From assembly GCF_031846515.1 (NCBI RefSeq), contig NZ_JAVRHO010000040.1:1-21076 (forward strand): DNA of 21,076 nt, written 5' to 3'. The translations under genes were made by a program, and so were the position numbers. This document shows, one piece after another, positions 1-6,954 of this stretch. Source of the stretch: Autumnicola lenta (lineage in GTDB: Bacteria; Bacteroidota; Bacteroidia; Flavobacteriales; Flavobacteriaceae). The first letter of the stretch is position 1; each line of letters opens with the position of its first letter. The notes below the pieces were generated by a model. That model made no database searches and was not told the origin of the DNA. It was given only the letters and a program-made list of their open reading frames with translations.

Positions 1-45
1 AGGTACAAGAGGTATTTGTAAGAATTGGTTTATTGGTTAGGTTGT

Positions 46-81
46 GAAAAGCGCATTCTCTTTTTGAGATTTGCGCTTTTC
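46..81 (+). terminator. Intrinsic terminator of an upstream gene
   Basis: A 10-bp perfect stem, GAAAAGCGCA at 46-55 pairing with TGCGCTTTTC at 72-81, is extended inward by TCTC/GAGA around a five-T loop. The descending arm is T-rich. No gene starts before it, so it should end a plus-strand gene lying left of the window. One frame entering from base 3 closes with TGA at 45-47, right at the stem, and another closes with TAA at 19-21. Either could be the tail of that gene, and too little is visible to choose. Confidence 0.7.
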
Positions 82-231
82 TATTTTATAGAGACTTCCT
101 TTCTGTTTTAAGTAGTGTTATTATAGTCGTAAAAAAGGCAGTTTCGGTTGTTAAATTCTGATAAATTGCTTTATAACAGAGGCTTGTGTTTTTATATTCG
201 TCCTAAGTTTAACCATTAAAAAAAATATATT

Positions 232-774
232 ATGAAGATGCAAACTTTAAGTATACTTGGTGCATTTTTGTTCCTAAGCACAGTGGCTGTTGGACAAAAT
301 ACCGGGTATGATGATTACGATGGCAACATGGATGGAACTATAGATCGCACTGAGTTTGACGATTAGTACAACAACACCTACGCCACCTGGGACCAAAACA
401 ATGATGACAATGTTGATGAACGTGAATTCTATGAAAACACGTACAGAAATGTGGATCGAGACAGGGATAATCAAATTTCTGAAGATGAGTGGAATGAAGG
501 TTATGACAACATGTACGGTGACTATATGGAATCCAGGAACTATGATGACTACGACACCAATCGGGATGGAAACCTGACCAGTGATGAATATCAGGAGAGT
601 TTTAGAGACTCAGACTTTTATAGCAGTTACGACACAAACCGTGATGGAAATGTAAACCAGGATGAACTTAATGCAGGAGTTTACAGTTATATGGACCGTA
701 ACAGGGATGGCTCTTTAGATCAAAATGAGTACGACTCCTATGGTTCATACTACAACACTGCTGGTGATATGTAG
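232..774 (+). pseudogene. Secreted multi-EF-hand protein interrupted by an in-frame TAG
   Basis: From ATG 232 the frame encodes a 23-residue signal peptide (hydrophobic LSILGAFLFLSTVAVGQ), then a Ca2+-binding region. It is stopped by TAG at 364-366 (codon 45) and stays open in the same frame to TAG 772-774. With the amber counted as residue 45, six EF-hand loops of the D-x-[DN]-x-D-[GDN]-x-[ILV]-x-x-x-E type begin at residues 30, 54, 75, 108, 134 and 155. The first loop lies before the stop and five lie after it, so the reading frame was one gene. The downstream part alone could only start from GTG 451, without a signal peptide. Upstream is an A-rich leader typical of Bacteroidota. A weak promoter-like pair, TTG at 166-168 and TATATTCG at 193-200, lies before it. 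The stop could be a real mutation, a sequencing error or, much less likely, a recoded codon. Function beyond calcium binding is unknown. Confidence 0.75.
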
Positions 775-799
775 AAATCTTGTCTATTTAAGATAAATT

Positions 800-830
800 G
801 AAAAAGCTCGCATAGCGGGCTTTTTCTTTT
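800..830 (+). terminator. Intrinsic terminator after the EF-hand gene
   Basis: GAAAAAGC pairs with GCTTTTTC (800-807 with 819-826), with a further CGC/GCG pairing beyond one T-G position and an ATA loop. Further T residues follow. It lies 26 nt past the EF-hand stop and should isolate that gene from fabH. That a good terminator is kept suggests the EF-hand locus was recently an expressed unit. Confidence 0.85.
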
Positions 831-849
831 TCCTGCCTGTAGGCTTTTA

Positions 850-867
850 CCTGTAAAACTTTACAGG
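850..867. promoter_or_regulatory. 18-nt palindrome upstream of fabH, possible operator
   Basis: CCTGTAAA-AC-TTTACAGG is a perfect inverted repeat with 8-nt arms and a 2-nt spacer, 101 nt before the fabH start. The short spacer is more like a dimeric regulator site than an RNA hairpin, and no T-run follows on either side. Binding by a regulator is inferred from the symmetry only. The TTTACA core also occurs in the terminator at 4204-4237, so it may be a decayed terminator instead. Confidence 0.35.
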
Positions 868-968
868 AAACATTCCCGAAAACGTAATGTTTCTTATATT
901 GCATACCTAATTTTTGCTGAAATGCTTAAATTGAAGTTGAATAATAAACAAAACTGAAAATTCAGAAT

Positions 969-1979
969 ATGTATCAGTCCAAAATTGCGGGTTTAGGAAG
1001 TTACGTGCCGGAGAATGTGGTGACCAATGATGATCTTTCGAAGCTCATGGATACCAACGACGAGTGGATTCAGGAGAGAACAGGAATAAAGAAGCGGCGA
1101 CATATAAAGAAGGGAGATGGCAACTCCACTGCAATAATGGGAGTAAAAGCTGCTAAAATTGCCTTGGAAAGAGCAGAAATTTCTAAAGATGATATTGACC
1201 TTATTGTTTTCGCTACCTTAAGTCCAGATTACTATTTCCCGGGTTGCGGCGTGCAAGTGCAGGAAATGCTTGATATAAAAACCTGTCCCGCCCTGGATGT
1301 CAGGAACCAGTGCAGTGGTTTTATCTATGCTATCTCGGTAGCAGACCAGTTCATTAAGACCGGGATGTACAAAAACGTACTGGTAATTGGGAGTGAAAAC
1401 CATAGCGGAGGGCTGGATATGACAACCCGCGGCCGGTCTGTTTCGGTTATTTTTGGAGATGGGGCAGGAGCAGCGGTACTTACACGAAGCGATCATAACA
1501 GTCAGGGAATTTTATCCACCCATCTACATTCTGAAGGGAAGCATGCGCTGGAACTTTCTTTAAGAGGCCCAAGCACCAACCACTGGGTGCCGGAAATAAT
1601 TGCTGAAAATCCGCAGGGAGATGATATTCCTTATTATCCGTATATGAACGGGCAATTTGTTTTCAAAAATGCCGTAGTCCGTTTTTCGGAAGTAATCATG
1701 GAAGGGCTAACAGCAAATGGACTGGAGGTAAAAGATATCGATATGCTCATTCCGCACCAGGCAAATCTGCGGATTTCACAGTTTATTCAACAGAAATTTA
1801 AACTGAAGGATGATCAGGTTTATAATAATATTCAGAAGTACGGAAACACAACAGCCGCATCAATTCCAATAGCTTTAACTGAAGCCTGGGAAGAAGGGAA
1901 AGTAAAAGAAGGTGATGTTGTGGTACTCGCTGCTTTTGGGAGTGGGTTTACATGGGCAAGTGCGGTATTGCAGTGGTAA
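969..1979 (+). CDS. fabH: 3-oxoacyl-[acyl-carrier-protein] synthase III (FabH family)
   Basis: This is a thiolase-fold condensing enzyme of cytosolic fatty acid synthesis. FabH joins an acyl-CoA starter to malonyl-ACP to begin chain building. At 336 residues it has the usual length. The catalytic triad is visible: Cys115 in DVRNQCSGF, His263 in PHQAN, and Asn293 in YGNTTAAS. The GDGAGAAV stretch at 164-171 and the C-terminal GSGFTWAS are also family hallmarks. The RNQCSGF active-site context differs from the AACAGF-like context of classical FabH and matches, from memory, the second FabH paralogue common in flavobacteria, so the starter unit may differ. The start at ATG 969 gives the expected N-terminus (SKIAGLGSYVPE). 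A small inverted repeat CTGAA-AA-TTCAG (954-965) sits 3 nt before the ATG. The gene stands alone, between terminators. Confidence 0.93.
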   Translation: MYQSKIAGLGSYVPENVVTNDDLSKLMDTNDEWIQERTGIKKRRHIKKGDGNSTAIMGVKAAKIALERAEISKDDIDLIVFATLSPDYYFPGCGVQVQEMLDIKTCPALDVRNQCSGFIYAISVADQFIKTGMYKNVLVIGSENHSGGLDMTTRGRSVSVIFGDGAGAAVLTRSDHNSQGILSTHLHSEGKHALELSLRGPSTNHWVPEIIAENPQGDDIPYYPYMNGQFVFKNAVVRFSEVIMEGLTANGLEVKDIDMLIPHQANLRISQFIQQKFKLKDDQVYNNIQKYGNTTAASIPIALTEAWEEGKVKEGDVVVLAAFGSGFTWASAVLQW

Positions 1980-1987
1980 GAAGCAAG

Positions 1988-2023
1988 GTCCTGTAGTTTT
2001 TTTCTAATCCTGTAGGACTTTTT
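1988..2023 (+). terminator. Intrinsic terminator after fabH
   Basis: GTCCTGTAG (1988-1996) pairs with CTGTAGGAC (2010-2018), nine pairs including two G-U, around a T-rich loop, and is followed by TTTTT (2019-2023). It lies 8 nt after the fabH stop and just before the end of the facing minus-strand gene. The poly-T polarity favours plus-strand termination. Confidence 0.65.
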
Positions 2024-2026
2024 GGT

Positions 2027-2221
2027 TTAGGTGCGATTGTAATATTTATAAAGGTCGTAGATACCAAAGGCAATAAAACCTATGGCGAGAACCATTCCCA
2101 GGGTGTCTTCTTCAGGGGAGTTTATGGTGTAGTAGAGCCTGTAACTTCCATAGCCTATAAAAACAAGCCCTAAAACCAGTTGCCAGGTATTACGTTTCCT
2201 TTCCGGCTGGTTGCTATTCAT
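2027..2221 (-). CDS. Small two-TM membrane protein, unknown function
   Basis: This 64-residue protein is not recognised. It has a short charged N-terminus (NQPERKRN), then two hydrophobic spans at about residues 13-31 and 40-57 joined by an acidic linker (SPEED), and a tyrosine-rich basic end (YDLYKYYNRT). It should be an inner-membrane hairpin protein. Its start lies inside the last codons of the DUF2007-like gene (8-nt overlap, 2214-2221), so translation is probably coupled, which is the main evidence that it is real. It ends facing fabH, with the terminator at 1988-2023 between them. Confidence 0.65.
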   Translation of the reverse strand: MNSNQPERKRNTWQLVLGLVFIGYGSYRLYYTINSPEEDTLGMVLAIGFIAFGIYDLYKYYNRT

Positions 2222-2459
2222 CTTTAAAATCCTTCGGAAAAGTTTCCCTGGCTATTTTCAAGGCTTCATCGTAATGATCTTTAACAACAAAAAGAAGAAC
2301 CTGGCCCGGCAATCCTCCACCAAAACCTGCTCTTAAGCCTGAATCAAAGTCGTTTCTCACCCGGGAAGAAATTCCTTCCTTTTCAAATAACTCCTGTAAG
2401 TATTGAACATTGGTTTCAGCACCCGTATAGACGTGTTCATAGCTTTGGTCGGTATCCAT
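2214..2459 (-). CDS. DUF2007-like putative signal-transducing protein
   Basis: This 81-residue soluble protein resembles the DUF2007 family: a ferredoxin-like small fold with the pattern 'Y-T-G-x-E-x-x-x-L-x-x-x-L-E-x-x-G-I', here YTGAETNVQYLQELFEKEGI, and a late 'V-x-x-x-x-x-x-A-x-x-I' helix (VKDHYDEALKIA). A glycine-rich stretch (GFGGGLPG, about residues 45-52) fills the middle. DUF2007 proteins are annotated as possible signal transducers only by inference, and no catalytic residues are known. The gene is upstream of, and overlaps by 8 nt, the two-TM protein gene, so the pair may act together at the membrane. The start at 2459 is the first ATG of the frame. Confidence 0.65.
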   Translation of the reverse strand: MDTDQSYEHVYTGAETNVQYLQELFEKEGISSRVRNDFDSGLRAGFGGGLPGQVLLFVVKDHYDEALKIARETFPKDFKDE

Positions 2460-2534
2460 AAATTTATTGTTTTGAAGAACTAAAATACAAATATCAACGC
2501 TTGCAAACAGGGGCTTTATGCAGAGTTTAACGTT

Positions 2535-3278
2535 CTAAGCATTGTAATACTTGCTGTTCCAGATTTCGGAACTAAAATTTTTCCCCTTTTTAATTCCGAA
2601 GAAAATCGCAAGACCTGCAACCCATTTAAACATAAAAAAGAAGATCATAAAAAACTCGGCTGTAGTCTGCCGGGGGGAGAACATTCCATCCGGCACCAGT
2701 AAAGCAAGCAAAAAGCTGCTAATAATCAGGACCAAAGCAAAATTTTCAAATGTCCTGAAGGGCCACATAAAGATTTTGCGAAACGGACTTAGATCATTTC
2801 CCCATTTATGGATCAAATAGTAGTAATCATTTCCCATTGGCGCCATAAGTAAAGGGTCATCTGCATTCTTAAGTTTAAAAAGTTTAGAAGGAGCAAGTAT
2901 TTTAAACCCTTTTAAGGAGGTGTCATGCTGTTGCTCCAAACGTTTTATTTCGGAAATCGCCTCGTGCGGAATATTACCCTTGAAATATTTTGTACTTAGA
3001 AACCGTAGCCGGTATATCACACAAATTTTTTCAATATCTGAGATATGGAATATCCTGTTGCTTTCCAGATGATCAAAATTGAAGATATTTCTATATGCTG
3101 AAGATCCATCCTTCAGCGCTTCCAGGATTACATCATTTTGATTTTCAGCAGCTTTAAGAATATCCTGAACCTGTTGCAGAATTTTTTCTTCAGAAACTCT
3201 TTTGCTGCGGGAACGTAAAAGTTGTTTTTGGATATTGGTGTGTGAGAGGTTCAGCTTCATTAATCGTTTCTTTAGCAT
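2535..3278 (-). CDS. Unrecognised membrane-anchored protein with two C-terminal TM segments
   Basis: This 247-residue protein is not recognised. Residues 1-175 look soluble: a very basic N-terminus (MLKKRLMKLN ... RSRSKRVSEEK) and helical, charged stretches that include a Gln/Glu-rich segment at 30-60. Two hydrophobic spans follow at about 179-196 (FALVLIISSFLLALLVP) and 208-229 (an FFMIFFFMFKWVAGLAIFFG stretch), with a short basic tail ending SKYYNA. The likely topology is a large N-terminal cytosolic domain tethered by a C-terminal hairpin. An alternative start is Met7 (3258-3260). It lies 75 nt upstream of the DUF2007-like gene on the same strand and may be co-transcribed with it. It diverges from the lipoprotein gene across a 324-nt spacer. 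Confidence 0.75.
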   Translation of the reverse strand: MLKKRLMKLNLSHTNIQKQLLRSRSKRVSEEKILQQVQDILKAAENQNDVILEALKDGSSAYRNIFNFDHLESNRIFHISDIEKICVIYRLRFLSTKYFKGNIPHEAISEIKRLEQQHDTSLKGFKILAPSKLFKLKNADDPLLMAPMGNDYYYLIHKWGNDLSPFRKIFMWPFRTFENFALVLIISSFLLALLVPDGMFSPRQTTAEFFMIFFFMFKWVAGLAIFFGIKKGKNFSSEIWNSKYYNA

Positions 3279-3602
3279 CCAGCACTAAATTAGGTATTTA
3301 ACTCCTAAAATCCCAAACAAAATTTTTTATACAAACGTTAATAATCTTTTTTACAACAAGAGAGGTCATAAAAGCTTAAAAAAGTTGAAGGTACATCGGG
3401 TCATAATAGAACGACGATAATTGCCATTTTCAGCACCTGCCCTGACCTGATCAATAAAGACTACTATTTCTTTTAAGGCAAATTAAGAATTGTTTATTCT
3501 TTCAGGACTTTTCCTGTTAAACTTATTTAAAAGTGCCTGAAAGCCTTTATTTTTCAGCTCATAAGGACTAATTTAACATTTCCAAAAAGAAAAACAGTTA
3601 CT
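3279..3602. other. Non-coding spacer between divergent genes
   Basis: This stretch of 324 nt has no credible gene on either strand. It is A+T rich and should hold the promoters of both flanking genes, but I cannot place a convincing TAnnTTTG element. It does hold a long hairpin at 3499-3543, annotated separately. It also holds ACGATAATTGCCATTTT at 3414-3430, which recurs with one mismatch at 9198-9214 in another divergent spacer. The 60 nt before the lipoprotein start form an A-rich leader. Confidence 0.6.
3499..3543 (+). promoter_or_regulatory. Long hairpin upstream of the lipoprotein gene (attenuator or sRNA terminator candidate)
   Basis: CTTTCAGGACTTTT (3499-3512) pairs with AAAAGTgCCTGAAAG (3529-3543), 14 bp interrupted by a single bulged G at 3535, around a 16-nt loop. 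On the plus strand it is followed by CCTTTATTTTTC, which makes it terminator-like. No plus-strand gene precedes it, because the gene to the left runs the other way. It could therefore end a short untranslated transcript, act as a leader attenuator for the lipoprotein, or stabilise its mRNA. This is structural inference only. Confidence 0.5.
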
Positions 3603-4184
3603 ATGAAAAATTTAAACTCTTATCTTTTGATTTTGCTGGCAACTTTAACGCTTGCAGCATGTGGTTCCGGAAGTGGGCCTTCAAAGGATAATGCGAAAAA
3701 GTTAAAAGCATATGATTCTTATGCCTATTTGCCAAATAAAGATACAATCAAAAGCCGTAAGCTCGATAATGAGGAAATTCAGGAGAACATTATAGAGACC
3801 ATAAACATGCATATGCAGGAAGAAGGGTACGTTTTGGATATAGGCCAGCCTGATGTCCTCATTTATGTTCATTCTATGTTTGATGAAAATATCGCAGGCA
3901 TTTCAAACCCAGTATATACCAGCTATTCTTATTACCGTCCGGGGCATTTCATTGGTTCTTATTACGAACCTTACACTTATGAAAACTATTATACGATCCA
4001 GAGAATAACCGGAAGTGATGCAAAGCAGATTCCTTATGCGGAAAGGTCTATTGTGATTGATTTTATAGACAGGAGAACTAATGAAATCTTATGGCGTGCT
4101 ACAAGTTCTGAAGAAATTGGAACGCGCAGAATGGAAAGTGATATCCAGGAATATATAGACGAAATTTTCAAAGATTTCCCATAG
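3603..4184 (+). CDS. DUF4136-type lipoprotein
   Basis: This 193-residue envelope lipoprotein has a signal peptide (MKNLNSYLLILLATLTLAAC) ending in the lipobox LAAC, with lipidated Cys20 followed by a Gly/Ser linker (GSGSGPSKD). The mature part fits the DUF4136 pattern seen in many Bacteroidota and Proteobacteria lipoproteins: an opening 'Y-x-S-Y-x-Y-L-P' strand (YDSYAYLP, about 37-44), a helix with a 'E-x-x-I-x-x-x-I' repeat, 'G-Y-x-x-x-x-x-x-P-D-V-L-I-Y-V' (76-90), a tyrosine-rich loop (100-132), and a closing 'I-V-I-D-F-I-D-x-R-T-N-E-I-L-W-R' strand (150-165). Function is unknown. It is monocistronic, with a long spacer before it and a strong terminator 19 nt after it. Confidence 0.85.
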   Translation: MKNLNSYLLILLATLTLAACGSGSGPSKDNAKKLKAYDSYAYLPNKDTIKSRKLDNEEIQENIIETINMHMQEEGYVLDIGQPDVLIYVHSMFDENIAGISNPVYTSYSYYRPGHFIGSYYEPYTYENYYTIQRITGSDAKQIPYAERSIVIDFIDRRTNEILWRATSSEEIGTRRMESDIQEYIDEIFKDFP

Positions 4185-4203
4185 TAGGGAATTAATATGT
4201 CAA

Positions 4204-4237
4204 AAAAAACCGTGTAAAATACTTTACACGGTTTTTT
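4204..4237. terminator. Bidirectional terminator between lipoprotein and pheT
   Basis: AAAAAACCGTGTAAA (4204-4218) pairs perfectly with TTTACACGGTTTTTT (4223-4237) around the loop ATAC, a 15-bp stem with six terminal A-T pairs. The A-run on one side and T-run on the other let it end transcription from both directions. It sits in the 72-nt gap between the convergent lipoprotein and pheT genes. Confidence 0.93.
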
Positions 4238-4256
4238 GCTTTAAGCTATTACTATT

Positions 4257-6683
4257 TTATCTCAATTCAGCATGAAGATCTTTTTCAAATCTTTGCTGAA
4301 GTTTACTCATAATCTTGTCCACCTGCTTATCTGTAAGCGTCTTATTTTCATCCTGAAACATAAAACTTACGGCATAACTTTTTTTGCCTTCCGGAAGATT
4401 ACTTCCCTGGTAAACATCAAATAAATTTACAGTTTTCAGGAATTTCTTTTCTGTTTGTATTGCGATGGACTGGATATCTTCATATTTAACAGACTCGTCC
4501 AATAATAGCGCGAAATCCCTTCTTACCGCCGGAAACCTCGGAATTGCAGTGAAGTTGATTTTTTGCATTTTTACCAATTCTATTACAGCATCCCAGTTAA
4601 AATCGGCAAAAAGCACTTCCTGATCAATATCAAAATGCTTTAAAATCGACTTTCTAACCACCCCAAATTCTACCAGAGTGGCTTTCTTGGAACTCATCGC
4701 AACCCCTTCAGAAAACACATCAGATTTAGCTGATCCAGCTTTAAGGTTTGTAATTCCCAGGCGGTTCAGGATCGATTCCGCAACTCCTTTCAGATAGAAG
4801 AAATTCCCTCTATTCTCCTGTAAGTTCCATCCTTCCGGATTTCGATTTCCAGATACAAAAACAGACAAATGTTTATCTTCCACGCGGCCGCTTACGTAAT
4901 TGTGGTAAGTCTTTCCGAATTCAAAAAGCTTTAAATCACCGTGGCGGCGGTTAATATTGTAATTCACCGTTTCAAGTCCGGAAAATAACAAAGACTGACG
5001 CATCACGCTAAGGTCCTGGCTAAGCGGATTAAGCATGTTCACGCTATGTTCCTCTTTTAATTGTTCGCTTAGCTTAATATAAGCAGGACTGGTAAGGGAG
5101 TTCGCCATAGTTTCGTGAAATCCCTGGCCTGTTAATTGGTTGGCGATAATATTCTGCAACTTATAATCTTCATACTTTGAAGAGTTCGCAACAGAAATTT
5201 TCAGTTTTTCGCCGAATTTAATGTTGTTATAACCGTAAACCCGAAGGATTTCCTCGATAACGTCAGATTCCCTTTGCACATCTACCCTGTACGAAGGAAT
5301 AGTAAGTCCCATTCCAGTTTCGGTAACATTATTAACTCTAATTTCCAGGGAAGCCAGAATAGATTTTATCGTCTCTTCCTGAAGGTTTTCACCAATAAGT
5401 TTGTTTACCTTTTCAAAGGTTAAGAACACCTGAAAATCTTCAATTTTCTTTGGATAAATATCATCAATATCACTGGTAATTTTCCCGCCGGCAATTTCTT
5501 TGATCAGCAGTGCAGCACGTTTTATGGCATATTCAGCAATGCCTGGGTCTATACCACGTTCGTACCTAAAGGAAGCATCGGTGTTAAGTCCGTGTCTTTT
5601 TGCGGTTTTCCTTACGCTAACCGAATTAAAGTAAGCACTTTCCAGGAAAATATTATTGGTATTTGCAGAAACCCCGCTTCCCAGTCCGCCAAACACGCCG
5701 GCAATGGCAAGAGGTTTTTCGGCGTCGCAAATCATTAAATCTTCTTCGTGAAGCTCTCTCTCCACTTCATCTAAAGTGGTGAATTTTGTGCCTTTTTCGA
5801 GCGTTTGTACCTTTATCTCCCTTCCTGCAATTTTATCTGCATCAAAAGCGTGCAGCGGTTGTCCCAATTCGTGCATCACGTAGTTTGTCGCATCTACCAC
5901 GTTGTTCTTAGGGCCAATACCAATTGCCTTTAAACGATTTTTCAGCCATGAGGGTGAAGGCTCGATTTTTAAGCCTGAAATGCTTACGCCGCAATATCTT
6001 GGTGCAAGGCTGGAATCTTCTATATGTATCGGAATTTTAAGGCTTCGGTTATCTACATGAAAACTACTTACCGAAGGGGTAATCAATTCCAGGTTTTTAC
6101 CCTGTTGCTTGTAGCCGGCTTTTAAATCCCGCGCCACACCCCAGTGGCTCATGGCATCTGCCCGGTTTGGGGTAAGACCAATTTCAAAAACATGATCGTT
6201 TTCAATATTAAAAATCTCGGCAACTGGTGTTCCGGGAACCAATTCGTTGTCCATTACCATGATCCCTTCATGGCTGCCGCCCAGTCCAATTTCTTTTTCT
6301 GAACAGATCATCCCGTGGCTCGCTTCTCCGCGTATTTTCCCTTTTTTAATTGTCCATTCCTCTCCCTTTTCATCATAAAGCGTAGTCCCAATTGTTGCCA
6401 CCGGAACTTTTTGTCCGGCTGCAATATTAGGGGCGCCACAAACTATTTGTACATTCTCACCATTTCCCAGGTCTACGGTGGTAAGGTTCAACCTGTCGGC
6501 ATTGGGATGTGGGTTGCAGGTTAGCACGTGACCAACCACTACTCCTTCCAGTCCGCCTTTGATGCTTTGGAAAGAAGTAATTCCTTCTACTTCAAGCCCC
6601 AGGTCTGTTAATAAATCTCCGGTTTCAGTCGGATTTTCAGGGAGTTTTATGAATTGCTTTAGCCAGTTATAAGAAATTTTCAT
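4257..6683 (-). CDS. pheT: Phenylalanine--tRNA ligase beta subunit
   Basis: This is the beta chain of the cytosolic alpha2-beta2 enzyme that charges tRNA-Phe with phenylalanine using ATP. At 808 residues it has full bacterial length. In order: the N-terminal strand (MKISYNWLKQFI), an EMAP/Arm-like tRNA-binding domain at about 42-155 (GHVLTCNPHPNADRLNLTTV; VCGAPN at 81-86), GLTPNRADAMSHWG (169-182), the B3/B4 editing region at about 215-400 with SFRYERGIDP (371-380), B5 at about 410-485 (PSYRVDVQRESDVIEEILRVYGY), a catalytic-like core, and the C-terminal FDX-ACB anticodon-binding domain from about 711 (AIPRFPAVRRDFALLLDE). pheS is not in the window, which is common in this phylum. The nearest upstream gene on the same strand is recG, 351 nt away. 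Confidence 0.97.
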   Translation of the reverse strand: MKISYNWLKQFIKLPENPTETGDLLTDLGLEVEGITSFQSIKGGLEGVVVGHVLTCNPHPNADRLNLTTVDLGNGENVQIVCGAPNIAAGQKVPVATIGTTLYDEKGEEWTIKKGKIRGEASHGMICSEKEIGLGGSHEGIMVMDNELVPGTPVAEIFNIENDHVFEIGLTPNRADAMSHWGVARDLKAGYKQQGKNLELITPSVSSFHVDNRSLKIPIHIEDSSLAPRYCGVSISGLKIEPSPSWLKNRLKAIGIGPKNNVVDATNYVMHELGQPLHAFDADKIAGREIKVQTLEKGTKFTTLDEVERELHEEDLMICDAEKPLAIAGVFGGLGSGVSANTNNIFLESAYFNSVSVRKTAKRHGLNTDASFRYERGIDPGIAEYAIKRAALLIKEIAGGKITSDIDDIYPKKIEDFQVFLTFEKVNKLIGENLQEETIKSILASLEIRVNNVTETGMGLTIPSYRVDVQRESDVIEEILRVYGYNNIKFGEKLKISVANSSKYEDYKLQNIIANQLTGQGFHETMANSLTSPAYIKLSEQLKEEHSVNMLNPLSQDLSVMRQSLLFSGLETVNYNINRRHGDLKLFEFGKTYHNYVSGRVEDKHLSVFVSGNRNPEGWNLQENRGNFFYLKGVAESILNRLGITNLKAGSAKSDVFSEGVAMSSKKATLVEFGVVRKSILKHFDIDQEVLFADFNWDAVIELVKMQKINFTAIPRFPAVRRDFALLLDESVKYEDIQSIAIQTEKKFLKTVNLFDVYQGSNLPEGKKSYAVSFMFQDENKTLTDKQVDKIMSKLQQRFEKDLHAELR

Positions 6684-6743
6684 CGGGTTCTGTTTTCAGG
6701 CAGCAAAGATAGTACTACGATTGATTTTAGCATAAATTATAAG

Positions 6744-6769
6744 TAATTTTTGAAGTGCTTCAAAAATTA
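6744..6769. promoter_or_regulatory. 26-nt palindrome upstream of pheT
   Basis: TAATTTTTGAAG-TG-CTTCAAAAATTA is a perfect inverted repeat with 12-nt arms and a 2-nt spacer, 61 nt upstream of the pheT ATG. As RNA from the minus strand it would fold into a tight hairpin, but no T-run follows, so it is not a typical terminator. It may be a protein-binding site for a dimer or a leader structure controlling pheT. Which of these is right cannot be told from sequence. Confidence 0.45.
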
Positions 6770-6828
6770 GAAGACCACTTTGTATTTATCTTTTTTGCTA
6801 AACAATTTTGAAACGTTATTTTTTAAAT

Positions 6829-6856
6829 CAGTTTCCTGCCTCTCTTCTCTCTCCTC
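6829..6856. repeat. Degenerate 7-nt repeat tract 1
   Basis: Four consecutive heptads read CAGTTTC, CTGCCTC, TCTTCTC, TCTCCTC. All end in YTC, and the tract is almost purely pyrimidine on the plus strand. The 13-mer GTTTCCTGCCTCT at 6831-6843 recurs exactly at 6964-6976, in tract 2. Confidence 0.55.
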
Positions 6857-6954
6857 ATTTAAAAGCGATGCTTCGAAAATGTCAATTATCGACCTGTAGT
6901 TTCACCACAAATCCACCAATAATTTCTAATACCCGCAGAAAAATGAACTTTTCA

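Noticed and set aside
364..366. Amber recoding by a special amino acid (for example pyrrolysine)
   Set aside because: Bacteroidota are not known for it, no pyl gene or suppressor is visible in this window, and the codon sits in a linker rather than in a catalytic position.
356..577. Alternative plus-strand frame over the EF-hand gene
   Set aside because: Met/Thr-rich with no EF-hand pattern, while the other phase shows six EF-hand loops.
6684..6770. T-box leader for pheT
   Set aside because: No specifier-loop or antiterminator sequence of the T-box kind is seen. Only a simple palindrome is present and this phylum is not known to use T-boxes for pheT.
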